This document shows positions 36,227 to 44,527 of a stretch of DNA of 64,000 bases, piece after piece. The first letter of the stretch is position 1, and each line of letters begins with the position of its first letter. The notes beneath the pieces were generated by a model that was not told the origin of the DNA, searched no databases, and worked only from the letters and a program-made list of their open reading frames with translations. The DNA lies in the NCBI RefSeq assembly GCF_013240295.1, contig NZ_JABETK010000002.1, positions 1,860,001 through 1,924,000 of the forward strand, in the 5' to 3' direction. This DNA is from Neoaquamicrobium sediminum (GTDB taxonomy: Bacteria; Pseudomonadota; Alphaproteobacteria; Rhizobiales; Rhizobiaceae). Made by a program: the position numbers and the translations under genes.

Positions 36227-37266
36227 TGCCGCGCCTCCATGGTCTGCTCGATGGGCGCATACCAGCAGGCCGCGCTATGCCCGTCGCCGAACGGCACGGT
36301 TGGTGGGACCTCATCGTGGCAGCGGCTGTCGGCAAGGGGGCAACGCGGTGCGAAGCGGCAACCTTTCGGCATCAGGTCCAAAGGCGGCACGGCGCCCTTG
36401 ATGGTTGCGAGCCTGCCCTGTCTGCGCCCGAGCGACGGCACCGAACCGAAAAGCCCGATCGTGTATGGATGCTGGGGATCGCCGAAGATCGCCTCGACCG
36501 GGCCGCTTTCGACGATGCGCCCGGCATACATGACAGCCACATCGTCGGCCACCTCCGCGACAACGCCAAGGTCGTGGGTGATGAGGATCATCGCCGTGCC
36601 GGTCTCGGCCTGGATCTGACGCACGAGAGCGAGGATCTGCGCCTGGATCGTCACGTCCAGTGCCGTCGTCGGCTCGTCGGCGATCAGCAATTTCGGCCGG
36701 TTAGCGAGCGCCATCGCGATCATGACCCGCTGCCGCATGCCTCCGGAAAGCTGGTGCGGGTAGGCATCGAGCCGCTTCTCGGGCGCGGGAATGCGCACCC
36801 ATTCGAGCATCTTCAGCGCCTCGGCTCGCGCTTCTCCCTTCGAGACGTCGCGATGGCGCATGATGCCCTCGGCGATCTGCTGCCCGACCGTAAACGCCGG
36901 ATTGAGCGACGTCATCGGCTCCTGGAAAATCATCGCCATTTCGTTGCCGCGCAGGTCCGCGCGGGCCCGCTCCGGCATGGCGAACAGGTTCCGGCCGTTG
37001 AACTCCGCGGTTCCCGAGACAATGCGCGCCGGCGGCGACGGCAGCAGCCCCATCAGCGCCAGCGAGGTCACGCTCTTGCCGCAACCGGACTCCCCGACGA
37101 TGCAGAGCGTCTTGCCAGGTGACACGGAAAAGGAAACGCTTTCGACAAGATTGGTCTCGGCGCCCGCCTTGAAGGTCAACGAGAAATCCTTGACCGCAAG
37201 AACAGGCGCCGTGACGGGCGAGACTGACTGCATAGTGCCGTCATCCAGGGCTTGCGGCCGGCTCAT
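36223..37266 (-). CDS. Peptide/glutathione ABC transporter ATPase (DppD-type)
   Basis: A 347-residue ATPase: Walker A VGESGCGKSVTSLAL, Q-loop MIFQEPMTSLNP, signature LSGGMRQRVMIAMAL, Walker B LLIADEPTTALDVT, switch ITHDLGVV, and the C-terminal GCRFAPRCPLADSRC cluster. The first 25 residues are poorly conserved. Its start overlaps the gntR stop by ATGA, which makes the GntR gene the first cistron of the operon and implies autoregulation of the whole transporter. Confidence 0.92.
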   Translation of the reverse strand: MSRPQALDDGTMQSVSPVTAPVLAVKDFSLTFKAGAETNLVESVSFSVSPGKTLCIVGESGCGKSVTSLALMGLLPSPPARIVSGTAEFNGRNLFAMPERARADLRGNEMAMIFQEPMTSLNPAFTVGQQIAEGIMRHRDVSKGEARAEALKMLEWVRIPAPEKRLDAYPHQLSGGMRQRVMIAMALANRPKLLIADEPTTALDVTIQAQILALVRQIQAETGTAMILITHDLGVVAEVADDVAVMYAGRIVESGPVEAIFGDPQHPYTIGLFGSVPSLGRRQGRLATIKGAVPPLDLMPKGCRFAPRCPLADSRCHDEVPPTVPFGDGHSAACWYAPIEQTMEARQ

Positions 37267-38048
37267 GCTCTCGTCCTCACGTTCAGTTCCTCGGCTTCGT
37301 CGATCATGGCGTCCATCCGCCCTTCCTCGTCGTCACCCAACGCTATCGACTGAAGGTTGGCGTTGATGGCGTTGAGATGGCGCCGCATCGCACGCTCGGA
37401 GGCCGGAGCATCGCGGTCGGCGATCGCCTCGACGATCACCAGATGCTCGCGGAAGGAGCTGTCGCGGCGCTCGTCGTTGCGCGCCCGTGCACGCAGGGCC
37501 CGCCAATCCGGCTCGCGACGGATGGTCTGCACTACATCGAACAACGACAGCAGCAGGCCGTTGCGGGCGCATTCTGCGATGCGTCGGTGGAAAGCGCTGT
37601 CCCACAGCTCCCAGCCGTCATCGTCGAGCGCGGACGATGTTTTCTGCGCGAGGCGGCGCAGTGCGTCGATGTCTTCCGCCGAGCATCGGATCGCCGCCAT
37701 GCGCGCGAGCGCCGGTTCGATCTGAAGCCTCGCTTCCATCACTTCAAGCGGATTGGTTCGGTCGGCGAGATTTCCGACGAGCAAAGGCTGGATGGCGGGA
37801 CGACGTCCGATGAAGGTTCCCTTGCCTTGCCGGCGCCAGACGATTCCTTCGGCCTCGAGCACTTCCATCGCCCGGCGAACGGCCCGGCGCCCCAGCCCCA
37901 TGGACGACGCCAGGTCGCGCTCCGGCGGCAGCCGCCACTCCACATCGTCGCGATGCTCGCGCACGAGCTGGCGCAGCTTCTCCAGCGCAATAGACGAATT
38001 CGATGTCGGCCGTTCAGCCTGCAATCCCACCCCTCCGAGAGGAACCAT
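37263..38048 (-). CDS. GntR-family (FadR-type) transcriptional regulator
   Basis: A 261-residue regulator. A winged helix (LRQLVREHRDDVEWRLPPERDL then LASSMGLGRRAVRRAMEVLE, about residues 25-65) with the family wing RRQGKGTFIG is followed by an all-helical FCD effector domain with potential metal ligands (RLQIEPALARMAA, WDSAFHRRIAECA and REHLVIVEAI). It is the first gene of the gsi-like operon and should repress it until a ligand binds. ATG 38046-38048 falls inside a 24-bp near-perfect palindrome, so either the transcript is nearly leaderless or translation begins slightly downstream. Confidence 0.88.
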   Translation of the reverse strand: MVPLGGVGLQAERPTSNSSIALEKLRQLVREHRDDVEWRLPPERDLASSMGLGRRAVRRAMEVLEAEGIVWRRQGKGTFIGRRPAIQPLLVGNLADRTNPLEVMEARLQIEPALARMAAIRCSAEDIDALRRLAQKTSSALDDDGWELWDSAFHRRIAECARNGLLLSLFDVVQTIRREPDWRALRARARNDERRDSSFREHLVIVEAIADRDAPASERAMRRHLNAINANLQSIALGDDEEGRMDAMIDEAEELNVRTRA

Positions 38049-38064
38049 TTCATGAATTGGTTCC
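38041..38064. promoter_or_regulatory. Candidate GntR operator overlapping the gntR start
   Basis: A 24-bp imperfect palindrome with 7-bp perfect outer arms GGAACCA / TGGTTCC and a central ATTCATGAAT-like core; only one symmetric base pair (two positions) breaks it. It overlaps the proposed gntR ATG. FadR-type regulators commonly bind such sites and block their own transcription. Assignment to this GntR is inference from position. Confidence 0.65.
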
Positions 38065-38196
38065 CTTCGTTTATTTTGCCGATCTGGCGGAGTGTCAAGT
38101 GAAAGCGGTCAGATGCCCACGTAATCGTTCACAAATGCGTGCGATCCCCGTGGCGAGGACCGGACGAAGGCAATTGAGATGTTGTGGAAGTTGTCG

Positions 38197-38799
38197 TTAG
38201 CCGCGACGGATCGCGGCAACGAGATTGCGCAGTTCGTCCGGTGCAACAGGCCGCCTGTAGAGCGTACTGCCAACGATGAAGCCGGGCGTACCCACCAAAG
38301 ACAGCGCTCGCGCCTGCGCGTGATTGCGTTCGAGCAACGCGTCTATGGCGGGCAGGTGCACATCGAGCGCGTCCCGCACGGCGCCGACATCCACGCCCGC
38401 GTCGCGCATCGCATCGTCTATACGGCGCAATGTCAGGCGCCCCTTGAGCGCCATAACCGCATCATGCGCTTGCGCATAGACGCCGATCGCATTGGCGGCG
38501 AGCACCATCCTGGCGGGGTAGAGAACCTCGCCGCCATTGATCGGCCAGTCCTTCATGATCAGGCGAATGCCCCCATCTTCCGCAACGACCCGTTTGAGAT
38601 GCAGGTGAAGCGCCTTGCAGGTGGGACAGGCATAGTCGAAGAACTCCGCCACCGTGATATCGCCGTCCGGATTGCCGAGCACCGGCAACATCGGATCGAA
38701 CAGGATATCCGACAGCCCGGGAACCGGCTGCGCAGAAGAGGCACCGGCGGCCATGCACGTTACGCCAGCTACGAGCAGCGTTCTTCTGGTGATCGTCAT
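38197..38799 (-). CDS. DsbA-like periplasmic thiol-disulphide oxidoreductase
   Basis: A 200-residue secreted thioredoxin-fold protein. The N-terminus MTITRRTLLVAGVTCMAAG has a twin-arginine-like pair and a hydrophobic stretch ending at ASSAQ. The redox motif is FFDYACPTCKALHLHL (CPTC), the cis-Pro loop is LVGTPGFIVG. The layout matches the short DsbA_2/27-kDa outer-membrane-protein type common in rhizobia. Its start overlaps the kinase stop by ATGA, so it is co-expressed with the two-component system, probably as an output or accessory for envelope protein folding. Confidence 0.88.
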   Translation of the reverse strand: MTITRRTLLVAGVTCMAAGASSAQPVPGLSDILFDPMLPVLGNPDGDITVAEFFDYACPTCKALHLHLKRVVAEDGGIRLIMKDWPINGGEVLYPARMVLAANAIGVYAQAHDAVMALKGRLTLRRIDDAMRDAGVDVGAVRDALDVHLPAIDALLERNHAQARALSLVGTPGFIVGSTLYRRPVAPDELRNLVAAIRRG

Positions 38800-40166
38800 G
38801 GCAACTCCTCTGCCGGCAGCGAGAGAACAGCCCGGAGGCCATGCGGCTCCCGGTTCTCCAGAGACAGGTCGCCTCCCATCCGCGAGACCGCCTCCTTCGC
38901 GATCGCCAGGCCGAGCCCGCTGCCTTCCGACGAGCGATGCCGTCCGCGAAAAAACCGATCAGTCGCGCGAGACAACTCGTCTGCGGCAATGCCGGGCCCT
39001 TCGTCTTCGACGCAAAGATCCAGACGCCCCTTGCACGCAGAAAGCCGGACGACGATTCTTGCCCCCTGAGGCGAATAGACGATCGCGTTTTCGATCAGGT
39101 TTCGAAGCGCCAGAGCCGCCAGCACAGGGTCGATCCGCACCGGCCTGTCGGCATCCAGACCGTCATAGACGACCTCTATCGGCGGCGCTGACGGCAACGA
39201 CAGATTGCCGGCGATGCGCGCTACCAATTCGCTCGCCCGGACGGCCACCAAGGATGATTGTTCGGCATCAGCCTCCACCGCAGCAAGATCGAGCAACTGG
39301 CGAACCAGTCGCGACGTGCGGTCGACACCGGCCGAAATTTGCCGGAGCGCATGGGCATGTACCTCGCCGTCTGCGCTAGCCAGCGCGATCTGCGCCTGTG
39401 TCTTGAGCCCGGCGAGCGGGGTCTTCAACTCATGGGCTGCGAAGGCAGTGAAACTCTTCTCGCGGTCCCGCGCATCTGCAACACGTCTGAAAAGACCGTT
39501 CAGCGCCTCGACCGCCGGCGCGATCTCCTTCGGCAGTCGTGCTTCGGGCAAGGGGTGCAAATCGTTGGCATCACGTCCTGCCAATGCATGCTCCATATCT
39601 TTCAGGGGCGACATGCCGCGCCTCACGCTGAACCAGATCGCGCCGCCGAGAAAAGGCAGAACCAGTGCTGCCGGCGCGACCAGTCCCTTGATGACCTCGC
39701 TGACGAGCCGGTCGCGGATGCGGATGCTGTCGCCGACCATCACCCGTACGCCCAGCGCTTCGTTCTCGATCGCGAATACCCGCCAGGTCTCGCCGCCGAC
39801 GTCTGTTTCGGAAAAGCCCTGCTTCACATCCGTTAGGCGTCCTTGCGGAGCGTGCTCGGACTGACCGACCAGCGTGCCGTCGAGCGACCATATCTGGCAG
39901 GAAAGCTGCCTTTCGTATGACTGCGGCTCAACCGCACGCGATTGCGGGCCGCTGGTGCCGTTGCCATCGATGCTGGCCAAAGCCAGATCCACGCGGTGAT
40001 CGGTCAACAGCGAATCGACCATGCGCGCAGCCTCCATCAGGCGGGCATCCAGTACCCGCTCAAGCTCCGCCTGCGTGCTGAAATAGATCCAGACGACGGC
40101 AAGAAACCAGACGAGCCCGGTCGACCCCAGAAGAACGACCAGCAGCCGGGCACGGATCGATCTCAT
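38796..40166 (-). CDS. Sensor histidine kinase (QseC/PmrB-type)
   Basis: A 456-residue kinase with helix 1 at about 7-29, a periplasmic 2CSK_N-type domain (about 30-160), helix 2 near 165-185, and a linker. HisKA carries His245 in FAAHELKTPLAGLKTQ, and the ATPase domain has NLIENAIVYSP, CVEDEGPGI and GSGLGLAIAKEAV. Its start overlaps the response regulator stop by ATGA. The periplasmic domain is of the class that senses metals, low pH or cationic compounds in PmrB/QseC relatives, but the ligand here is unknown. Confidence 0.9.
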   Translation of the reverse strand: MRSIRARLLVVLLGSTGLVWFLAVVWIYFSTQAELERVLDARLMEAARMVDSLLTDHRVDLALASIDGNGTSGPQSRAVEPQSYERQLSCQIWSLDGTLVGQSEHAPQGRLTDVKQGFSETDVGGETWRVFAIENEALGVRVMVGDSIRIRDRLVSEVIKGLVAPAALVLPFLGGAIWFSVRRGMSPLKDMEHALAGRDANDLHPLPEARLPKEIAPAVEALNGLFRRVADARDREKSFTAFAAHELKTPLAGLKTQAQIALASADGEVHAHALRQISAGVDRTSRLVRQLLDLAAVEADAEQSSLVAVRASELVARIAGNLSLPSAPPIEVVYDGLDADRPVRIDPVLAALALRNLIENAIVYSPQGARIVVRLSACKGRLDLCVEDEGPGIAADELSRATDRFFRGRHRSSEGSGLGLAIAKEAVSRMGGDLSLENREPHGLRAVLSLPAEELP

Positions 40167-40828
40167 GCACCCTCCTCCGCCAGACGGTAGCCAAGGCCAC
40201 GCACGGTGCGGATGAAGCCGGCGCCAAGCTTGGCGCGCAGATGGTGCACATGCACCTCGACTGCGTTGCTTTCGACTTCCTCCTGCCAGCCATAAAGGGC
40301 TTCCTCGAGCGTATGTTTGGAAACCGTCATGCCAGGGTGTTCCATCAGCGCGCGCAGAACGCCGAACTCGCGGCGCGTGAGCATCAACGGCTCGCCGTTA
40401 AGCGACGCGGTCTGACGTGCCGTATCGAGCATGACGCCGCACCATTCGAGCTTCGCAGCCGCGCGGCCCTGCCCGCGACGCGCGACGGCTCGAACCCGTG
40501 CTGACAATTCGTCTAGATCGAACGGCTTGCCGACATAGTCATCGGCACCCGCATCCAGGCCGGTGATCCGGTCTGATATTTGGTCGCGCGCGGTCAGAAG
40601 CAGCACCGGTGTGGTGTTGCCGCCGCCGCGCATCGAGGCGAGAATGTCGAGGCCGGAGCCGTCGGGCAGCATCAGGTCGAGCACGACGGCATCGTAGGGC
40701 TGGGCTGACAGTGCCGCGTCGGCATCTTCGCAGGTCGCGACGGCGTCGACTGTGAAGCCCGCGAGACCAAGCCCTACCGAAAGACCGTCGAGCAGCAGCG
40801 CATCATCCTCCACGACGAGAACTCTCAA
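40163..40828 (-). CDS. OmpR-family response regulator (PmrA/QseB-type)
   Basis: A response regulator with receiver (acidic pair EDD at 7-9, phospho-Asp51 in VVLDLMLPDGSG, Lys in YVGKPFDLDEL) and a winged-helix trans_reg_C domain (LTRREFGVLRALMEHPG, VHHLRAKLG, RTVRGLGYRL). TTG 40828 is preferred: GGAG lies 8-11 bases upstream and numbering then matches the family. An upstream GTG at 40861 would add 11 unconserved residues. A PmrA-like direct repeat at 41680 is its likely target. Co-transcribed with the kinase, DsbA-like gene and possibly the L,D-transpeptidase. Confidence 0.88.
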   Translation of the reverse strand: MRVLVVEDDALLLDGLSVGLGLAGFTVDAVATCEDADAALSAQPYDAVVLDLMLPDGSGLDILASMRGGGNTTPVLLLTARDQISDRITGLDAGADDYVGKPFDLDELSARVRAVARRGQGRAAAKLEWCGVMLDTARQTASLNGEPLMLTRREFGVLRALMEHPGMTVSKHTLEEALYGWQEEVESNAVEVHVHHLRAKLGAGFIRTVRGLGYRLAEEGA

Positions 40829-40879
40829 GATATCGTCTCCAGGGCTTCCCTTATGCCGCACCGCTGCCCGCCGATCCGG

Positions 40880-41638
40880 TCAGCCGACCAGCAAATGCTC
40901 CATGGAGGGGTCGGGTATCACGACAATCGGGCTTCCGTCCCTCACTTCTGCGTGCAGATGGATGATGTCCTGATTGACGAGCCGGATGCACCCCGAAGAC
41001 ACAGCCTTGCCGATGCTCCAGGCCTCGGGCGAACCGTGGACGCGATAGAGCGTATCCTTGCCGCCCTGGTGAATATAAAGCGCCCGCGCTCCCAGCGGGT
41101 TTTTCAGACCCGGGTCCATGCCGCCATTGGCGATGCTGTAGGGTTCAAGCGCCGGCTGACGCGCGACCATTTCGTCCGGCGGGGTCCAGCGCGGCCACTC
41201 TCGCTTGTAGGCAACGATCGCCGCACCGGCCCACGAAAAACCCTGCCTGCCGACGCCCACACCGTAGCGCGTGGCCCTGCCTCCCGGCTTGACGTGATAG
41301 AGATAACGGTTCGGCGTATCGACCACGATCGTGCCCGGCCGGTGCCGCGTCGCATAGTCGACATCGGTTCGCCAATAGCGCCGGTCCATCTTGCTGACAT
41401 CGACGGCGGGAAGCGGAAACCGTTCCTCCGGCATGGCGAAATACATGGGTGGAACAGAGGGCGCCGGCGGGGGCGCAGGTGAGATCGGCGCCGCCGGCAC
41501 CGTCGGGCGGGCCGCCACGCATCCCGACGCCAGCAACGCACTCATCCCTGCCAGCACGGCCCGGCGCCCCATCCGCACGGTGGCCGGCGCAATTTTCTGT
41601 TCGTCGCCGGAAGATCCAAAATTCCGCGTCATCCGCAT
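40880..41638 (-). CDS. L,D-transpeptidase (YkuD) lipoprotein
   Basis: A 252-residue cell-wall enzyme. The N-terminus has a hydrophobic stretch and lipobox LLASGC (Cys40), then a Pro/Ala-rich linker. The YkuD catalytic domain has IVVDTPNRYLYHV at its start and the active-site segment HGSPEAWSIGKAVSSGCIRL with nucleophile Cys and catalytic His. It forms 3-3 peptidoglycan crosslinks or anchors lipoproteins in the periplasm. ATG 41638 is used; Met23 is a plausible shorter start because the lipobox would then be nearer the N-terminus. A CTTAAG-N5-CTTAAG box lies 42 bases upstream, and the two-component genes follow on the same strand. Confidence 0.9.
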   Translation of the reverse strand: MRMTRNFGSSGDEQKIAPATVRMGRRAVLAGMSALLASGCVAARPTVPAAPISPAPPPAPSVPPMYFAMPEERFPLPAVDVSKMDRRYWRTDVDYATRHRPGTIVVDTPNRYLYHVKPGGRATRYGVGVGRQGFSWAGAAIVAYKREWPRWTPPDEMVARQPALEPYSIANGGMDPGLKNPLGARALYIHQGGKDTLYRVHGSPEAWSIGKAVSSGCIRLVNQDIIHLHAEVRDGSPIVVIPDPSMEHLLVG

Positions 41639-42011
41639 ACCTCGTCAAGTTCATCGAGGTCGCGCTCAACAACGCCAAGCTTAAGGCTGCCTTAAGTACA
41701 TGGTTGACGTCGAGAAATGAGGCCGGACCAACCTAGGTTGGGCAGCGATGAGTTCGCCTCATCGCCTCATGACGAATACTCGTTGGAGGTGCCCTCCCCA
41801 ACCGCGCTATCGTTCAGGTGGCGGAATGGGAATATGCAGCGACAGTGTCCCGCAGCAGCCAGCGCCATGAGAGCGGCTTCGATGAAAGGATGTCGCAATG
41901 TTCAGATGGTGGAAGAAGATAAGCACCGCGACGAGCCCACAGACGGCGTTCAACCGGCGCAGGCTCGCCAACACGATGCCCGGCGAAACGGGAGCGCTCG
42001 CCGCCAACCGG
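41639..42011. other. Intergenic region, L,D-transpeptidase / DUF305
   Basis: The 373-base gap contains the PmrA-like box (41680-41696) at its left. The right part has only a possible 44-codon plus-strand frame (see 41898). No RNA gene, repeat or terminator with a T run is visible. Confidence 0.5.
41680..41696. promoter_or_regulatory. PmrA/QseB-like response-regulator box
   Basis: CTTAAGGCTGCCTTAAG holds two CTTAAG hexamers separated by 5 bases, giving 11-bp periodicity as in the PmrA box, and the whole is also a perfect 8-bp inverted repeat around one T. It lies 42 bases upstream of the L,D-transpeptidase start, ahead of the linked response regulator genes. Binding by that regulator is inference. 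Confidence 0.65.
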
Positions 42012-42032
42012 CTAGGTTGGTTCATCGGTTGA
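41898..42032 (+). CDS. Possible small protein (44 aa), unrecognised
   Basis: ATG with AAGGA about 11 bases upstream opens a frame of 44 codons whose product is basic and starts MFRWWKKISTATS. It converges on and overlaps the end of the DUF305 gene by about 20 bases. No family recognised. Trp-rich basic N-termini occur in small membrane-associated proteins, but chance is equally possible. Confidence 0.22.
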   Translation: MFRWWKKISTATSPQTAFNRRRLANTMPGETGALAANRLGWFIG

Positions 42033-42515
42033 GGCTTGCGGCGGCAAATCCGGAGCATCCTGCGGGATCGGATTTGCCTCTATGTCCGCGATCAGGCGAT
42101 ACATCTCGTCGATCTCGCGAACCTGCGCCTCGATGATACCGTCGGCGAGTTCCCGCACCCGCGGATCGCGTATATGGGCCCTTTCGCTGATCATGATCGC
42201 GATGGAGTGGTGCGGGATCATCGCCCGCATGTAGGACACGTCCGAAACGGTCTCCTGGCTCCTGACGAGCCATAGCGAGCCCGCGAAGACGACGACGCTG
42301 GCACCGATGATGAGGGCGTTGGCCGTCCTGTTGCGATACATCGACCACATGAAGGCCAACATGATAATCGCCATCGTAGCGCCCATCAGCAGCGCCATCC
42401 ATGTTCGGGTCTGGCTAAAGGCAACGTGATCCAGGGCATAGGTGTTCAGGTACATCAGCCCGAACATCACCACCGTCGACGTTGCGATCATTGCTGCAAA
42501 GCGAGCGTATGACAT
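42012..42515 (-). CDS. DUF305 family membrane protein
   Basis: A protein of 167 residues with three membrane helices (MIATSTVVMFGLMYLNTYAL, MALLMGATMAIIMLAFMW, ALIIGASVVVFAGSLWLV) followed by a soluble DUF305 segment containing the conserved MRAMIPHHSIAIMISE, a probable metal site with paired His. Two helices' worth of C-terminal residues (AQVREIDEMYRLIADIE) complete the ferritin-like bundle. ATG 42515 has GGAG 10 bases upstream; TTG 42548 would lengthen it by 11 residues. DUF305 proteins often accompany copper or redox-stress genes; function unproven. Confidence 0.82.
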   Translation of the reverse strand: MSYARFAAMIATSTVVMFGLMYLNTYALDHVAFSQTRTWMALLMGATMAIIMLAFMWSMYRNRTANALIIGASVVVFAGSLWLVRSQETVSDVSYMRAMIPHHSIAIMISERAHIRDPRVRELADGIIEAQVREIDEMYRLIADIEANPIPQDAPDLPPQASTDEPT

Positions 42516-42613
42516 GGCAGCGGCTCCATCTGGTTGCTTGTCCGACAAGCAACCAACAGCTCAGCGCCGGATAGGTTTCATCACCCGCTGCGCGCTCTAG
42601 GGAACGCATTGCG

Positions 42614-43360
42614 TCAGGCAAACAGTCGCCAGAAGAAGACCGCGCTCATGGCCGCGCCGACGACGATGACCACCGCGCGAACAATCGACCGAGGCAGCGC
42701 GCGGGCCAGCGGCGCACCGGCATAGCCGCCCGCCGTGGCAGCCACCATCATCACGAGGGCTTGCGGCCAGGCAACGAGACCCGCCAGCGCGAAGGTCGCT
42801 ACCGAAATTGCGGATAAAACGAAGGACAGGCCGTTCTTCAAGCCGTTCATGAGGTTGATGTCGCGCATGCCCCACAACGAGAACAGCGCAAGCAGCACAA
42901 TGCCGAGCCCACCGTTGAAATAGCCGCCGTAGATGGAGACCAGCACGGTGCCCACCGGCCCTTCCGCGGAGCCGAAGCTGTGCCGTTGCGCCCAGTCCCT
43001 GATCTTGTCTCCGAACGCGAAGGCAAGGGTAGCGACCGCCAGTAGAAAGGGCACGACCGCTGAGAACGCTTCATTGGAGGAAACCAGCAGCAGCACCGAA
43101 CCGATCAGCCCGCCAATGGCCGTTGCCGCAACGATCTTGACGAGCCTTGCCCGATCAAAAGTGGCAATTTCCCGCCGAAAACCGGCGGCTCCCGCAAGGT
43201 AGCCGGGAAAGACCGCGACGGCACTGGTCGCGTTTGCCGCCACCACCGGCACGCTGGTGTAGACGAGAGCGGGGAACGTCAGAAACGTGCCCCCGCCCGC
43301 CACCGTATTGAGCATGCCTGCGAAAAATGCCGCGGCGGCCAGCACCAGATAGTCTGTCAT
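42614..43360 (-). CDS. TSUP-family (TauE/SafE) sulphite/organosulphonate exporter-like permease
   Basis: A 248-residue integral membrane protein with seven to eight hydrophobic helices. The inverted-repeat TSUP signatures are GMLNTVAGGGTFLTFPAL near the N-terminus and VSIYGGYFNGGLGIVLLALFSL in the second half. Family members export sulphite, sulphoacetate or similar anions, or import unknown acids. ATG 43360 has GAGAGGAAA upstream. Stands alone between DUF305 and Rnk-like genes. Confidence 0.88.
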   Translation of the reverse strand: MTDYLVLAAAAFFAGMLNTVAGGGTFLTFPALVYTSVPVVAANATSAVAVFPGYLAGAAGFRREIATFDRARLVKIVAATAIGGLIGSVLLLVSSNEAFSAVVPFLLAVATLAFAFGDKIRDWAQRHSFGSAEGPVGTVLVSIYGGYFNGGLGIVLLALFSLWGMRDINLMNGLKNGLSFVLSAISVATFALAGLVAWPQALVMMVAATAGGYAGAPLARALPRSIVRAVVIVVGAAMSAVFFWRLFA

Positions 43361-43394
43361 GGATTTCCTCTCCGCCGACTCGCGGCGGCAAAGC

Positions 43395-43934
43395 CTATGC
43401 CGCAGAAGGACCGGGATCGTCAAAACCTTCCGGCCCCACTGGAACGGGCTGGCGCACCGCTCCTCCAGCGGAATGGACGAGCCGCAGCACGGGCCTGCGC
43501 GTCGCGGGTCGCGAAAGCCCGCTCATCGCTTCCTTCTCGCGCCGGACAGCCTCGGGCTGGTAAAGGACCTGTTCCAGCATCACGCGGCGCTCCACCCGGT
43601 CGGGGTCGGTGAAGCAAAATTCCTGTCCCTCGATCAGGCCGAGCAGCGCCAGTCCGCGCGGATTGCTGATTGGCAGAAAGAGGCCGACCGGAGCAGACAT
43701 GTTTCCGTCCGAGATAACCCGCGTGTCCCGCTCACCGCCGTTGACGCTGAAATTGACACGGCTGCTGAGCGTCGCGACGTTTGCGGGCACATCGTCGCGA
43801 AAGACGACAAGGGCGGAATCGAGCTTTCTTTTCAGAAGCAGCGCAAGCGGGTCCTCGCGCCCGAGACATCGGTCGCGCATCACCTCGAGAATGGTGAAGT
43901 CCTTGGTTGTGAGAATGCAGCTCTCGGCCGACAT
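43395..43934 (-). CDS. Rnk/GreA-C-type nucleoside diphosphate kinase regulator-like protein
   Basis: A 179-residue protein. Its N-terminal helix region (TTKDFTILEVMRDRCLGRED) matches the Rnk N-terminus, and the C-terminal FKBP-like GreA/GreB fold has VATLSSRVNFSVNG and ISNPRGLALLGLIEGQEFCF. The last 55 residues are an unconserved extension. Rnk-type proteins bind RNA polymerase in the secondary channel region or influence NDP kinase levels; which applies here is unknown. It lies 156 bases downstream of a second Rnk-like gene on the same strand. Confidence 0.78.
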   Translation of the reverse strand: MSAESCILTTKDFTILEVMRDRCLGREDPLALLLKRKLDSALVVFRDDVPANVATLSSRVNFSVNGGERDTRVISDGNMSAPVGLFLPISNPRGLALLGLIEGQEFCFTDPDRVERRVMLEQVLYQPEAVRREKEAMSGLSRPATRRPVLRLVHSAGGAVRQPVPVGPEGFDDPGPSAA

Positions 43935-44090
43935 CGCAGTTCTCCATCGCTCCGCCAGAAGGCGGCAAAATTGAAACGAGAGTGGAGAATCCCCTGGCCG
44001 CTGACGCGGCACAGGGGCTACGATCCTGCGATGAGGCAGCCTCCGAAAAGCTTGAGGCGGGAGAGAAGCGAAACGCAGTTCATGCCAACG

Positions 44091-44527
44091 CTAGTTTTCG
44101 CTCACGGCATCGACACCAGCCGTGGCAGCCGCTTCGCCAACGCTCTCGACGGTCAGCCGGTGGCTGCGCCCGTCCCGCGATGCCCAATCAATGGATTGCC
44201 CGGTCGATAGTCCGATCAGCGCCGCGCCGATCGGCGTAAGGATCGAGATTTTCCCGCGGCGATGTCCGCCTCACCGGGGAAGACGAGCGTGACGGTACGA
44301 TCCTCGCCCGCATCCGTGGTGAAGCGGAGGGTCGAGCCCATGCGCACGATGTTGTCGCCAAGCCGGCCGTCCGCGACCAGGCGCGCGCGGTCCAGCTCGG
44401 CAAAGAGCTGTTCGGCAACGGCGGGGTTGCGCTCGGCGAACGATTCCGCGAGCAGCGACAGCCGCTCATGGTCGGAACGCGTCATGGAGATCGCGGGCTT
44501 GCGGTGTTTCTTGTTGTCTGCGGCCAT
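44091..44527 (-). pseudogene. Rnk/GreA-C-type regulator, frameshifted
   Basis: The first frame reads MAADNKKHRKPAISMTRSDHE onward to TLVFPGEADIAAGK. Then, with one A added in the AAAA run (44249-44252 on the plus strand), it continues ISILTPIGAALIGLSTGQSI and DWASRDGRSHRLTVESVGEA, ending at TAG 44091-44093. The repaired product is about 145 residues, normal for Rnk-like proteins with a GreA/GreB C-terminal domain. Without repair it loses the conserved LTPIGAALIGL core. Family as for the neighbouring gene at 43395. Confidence 0.85.
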
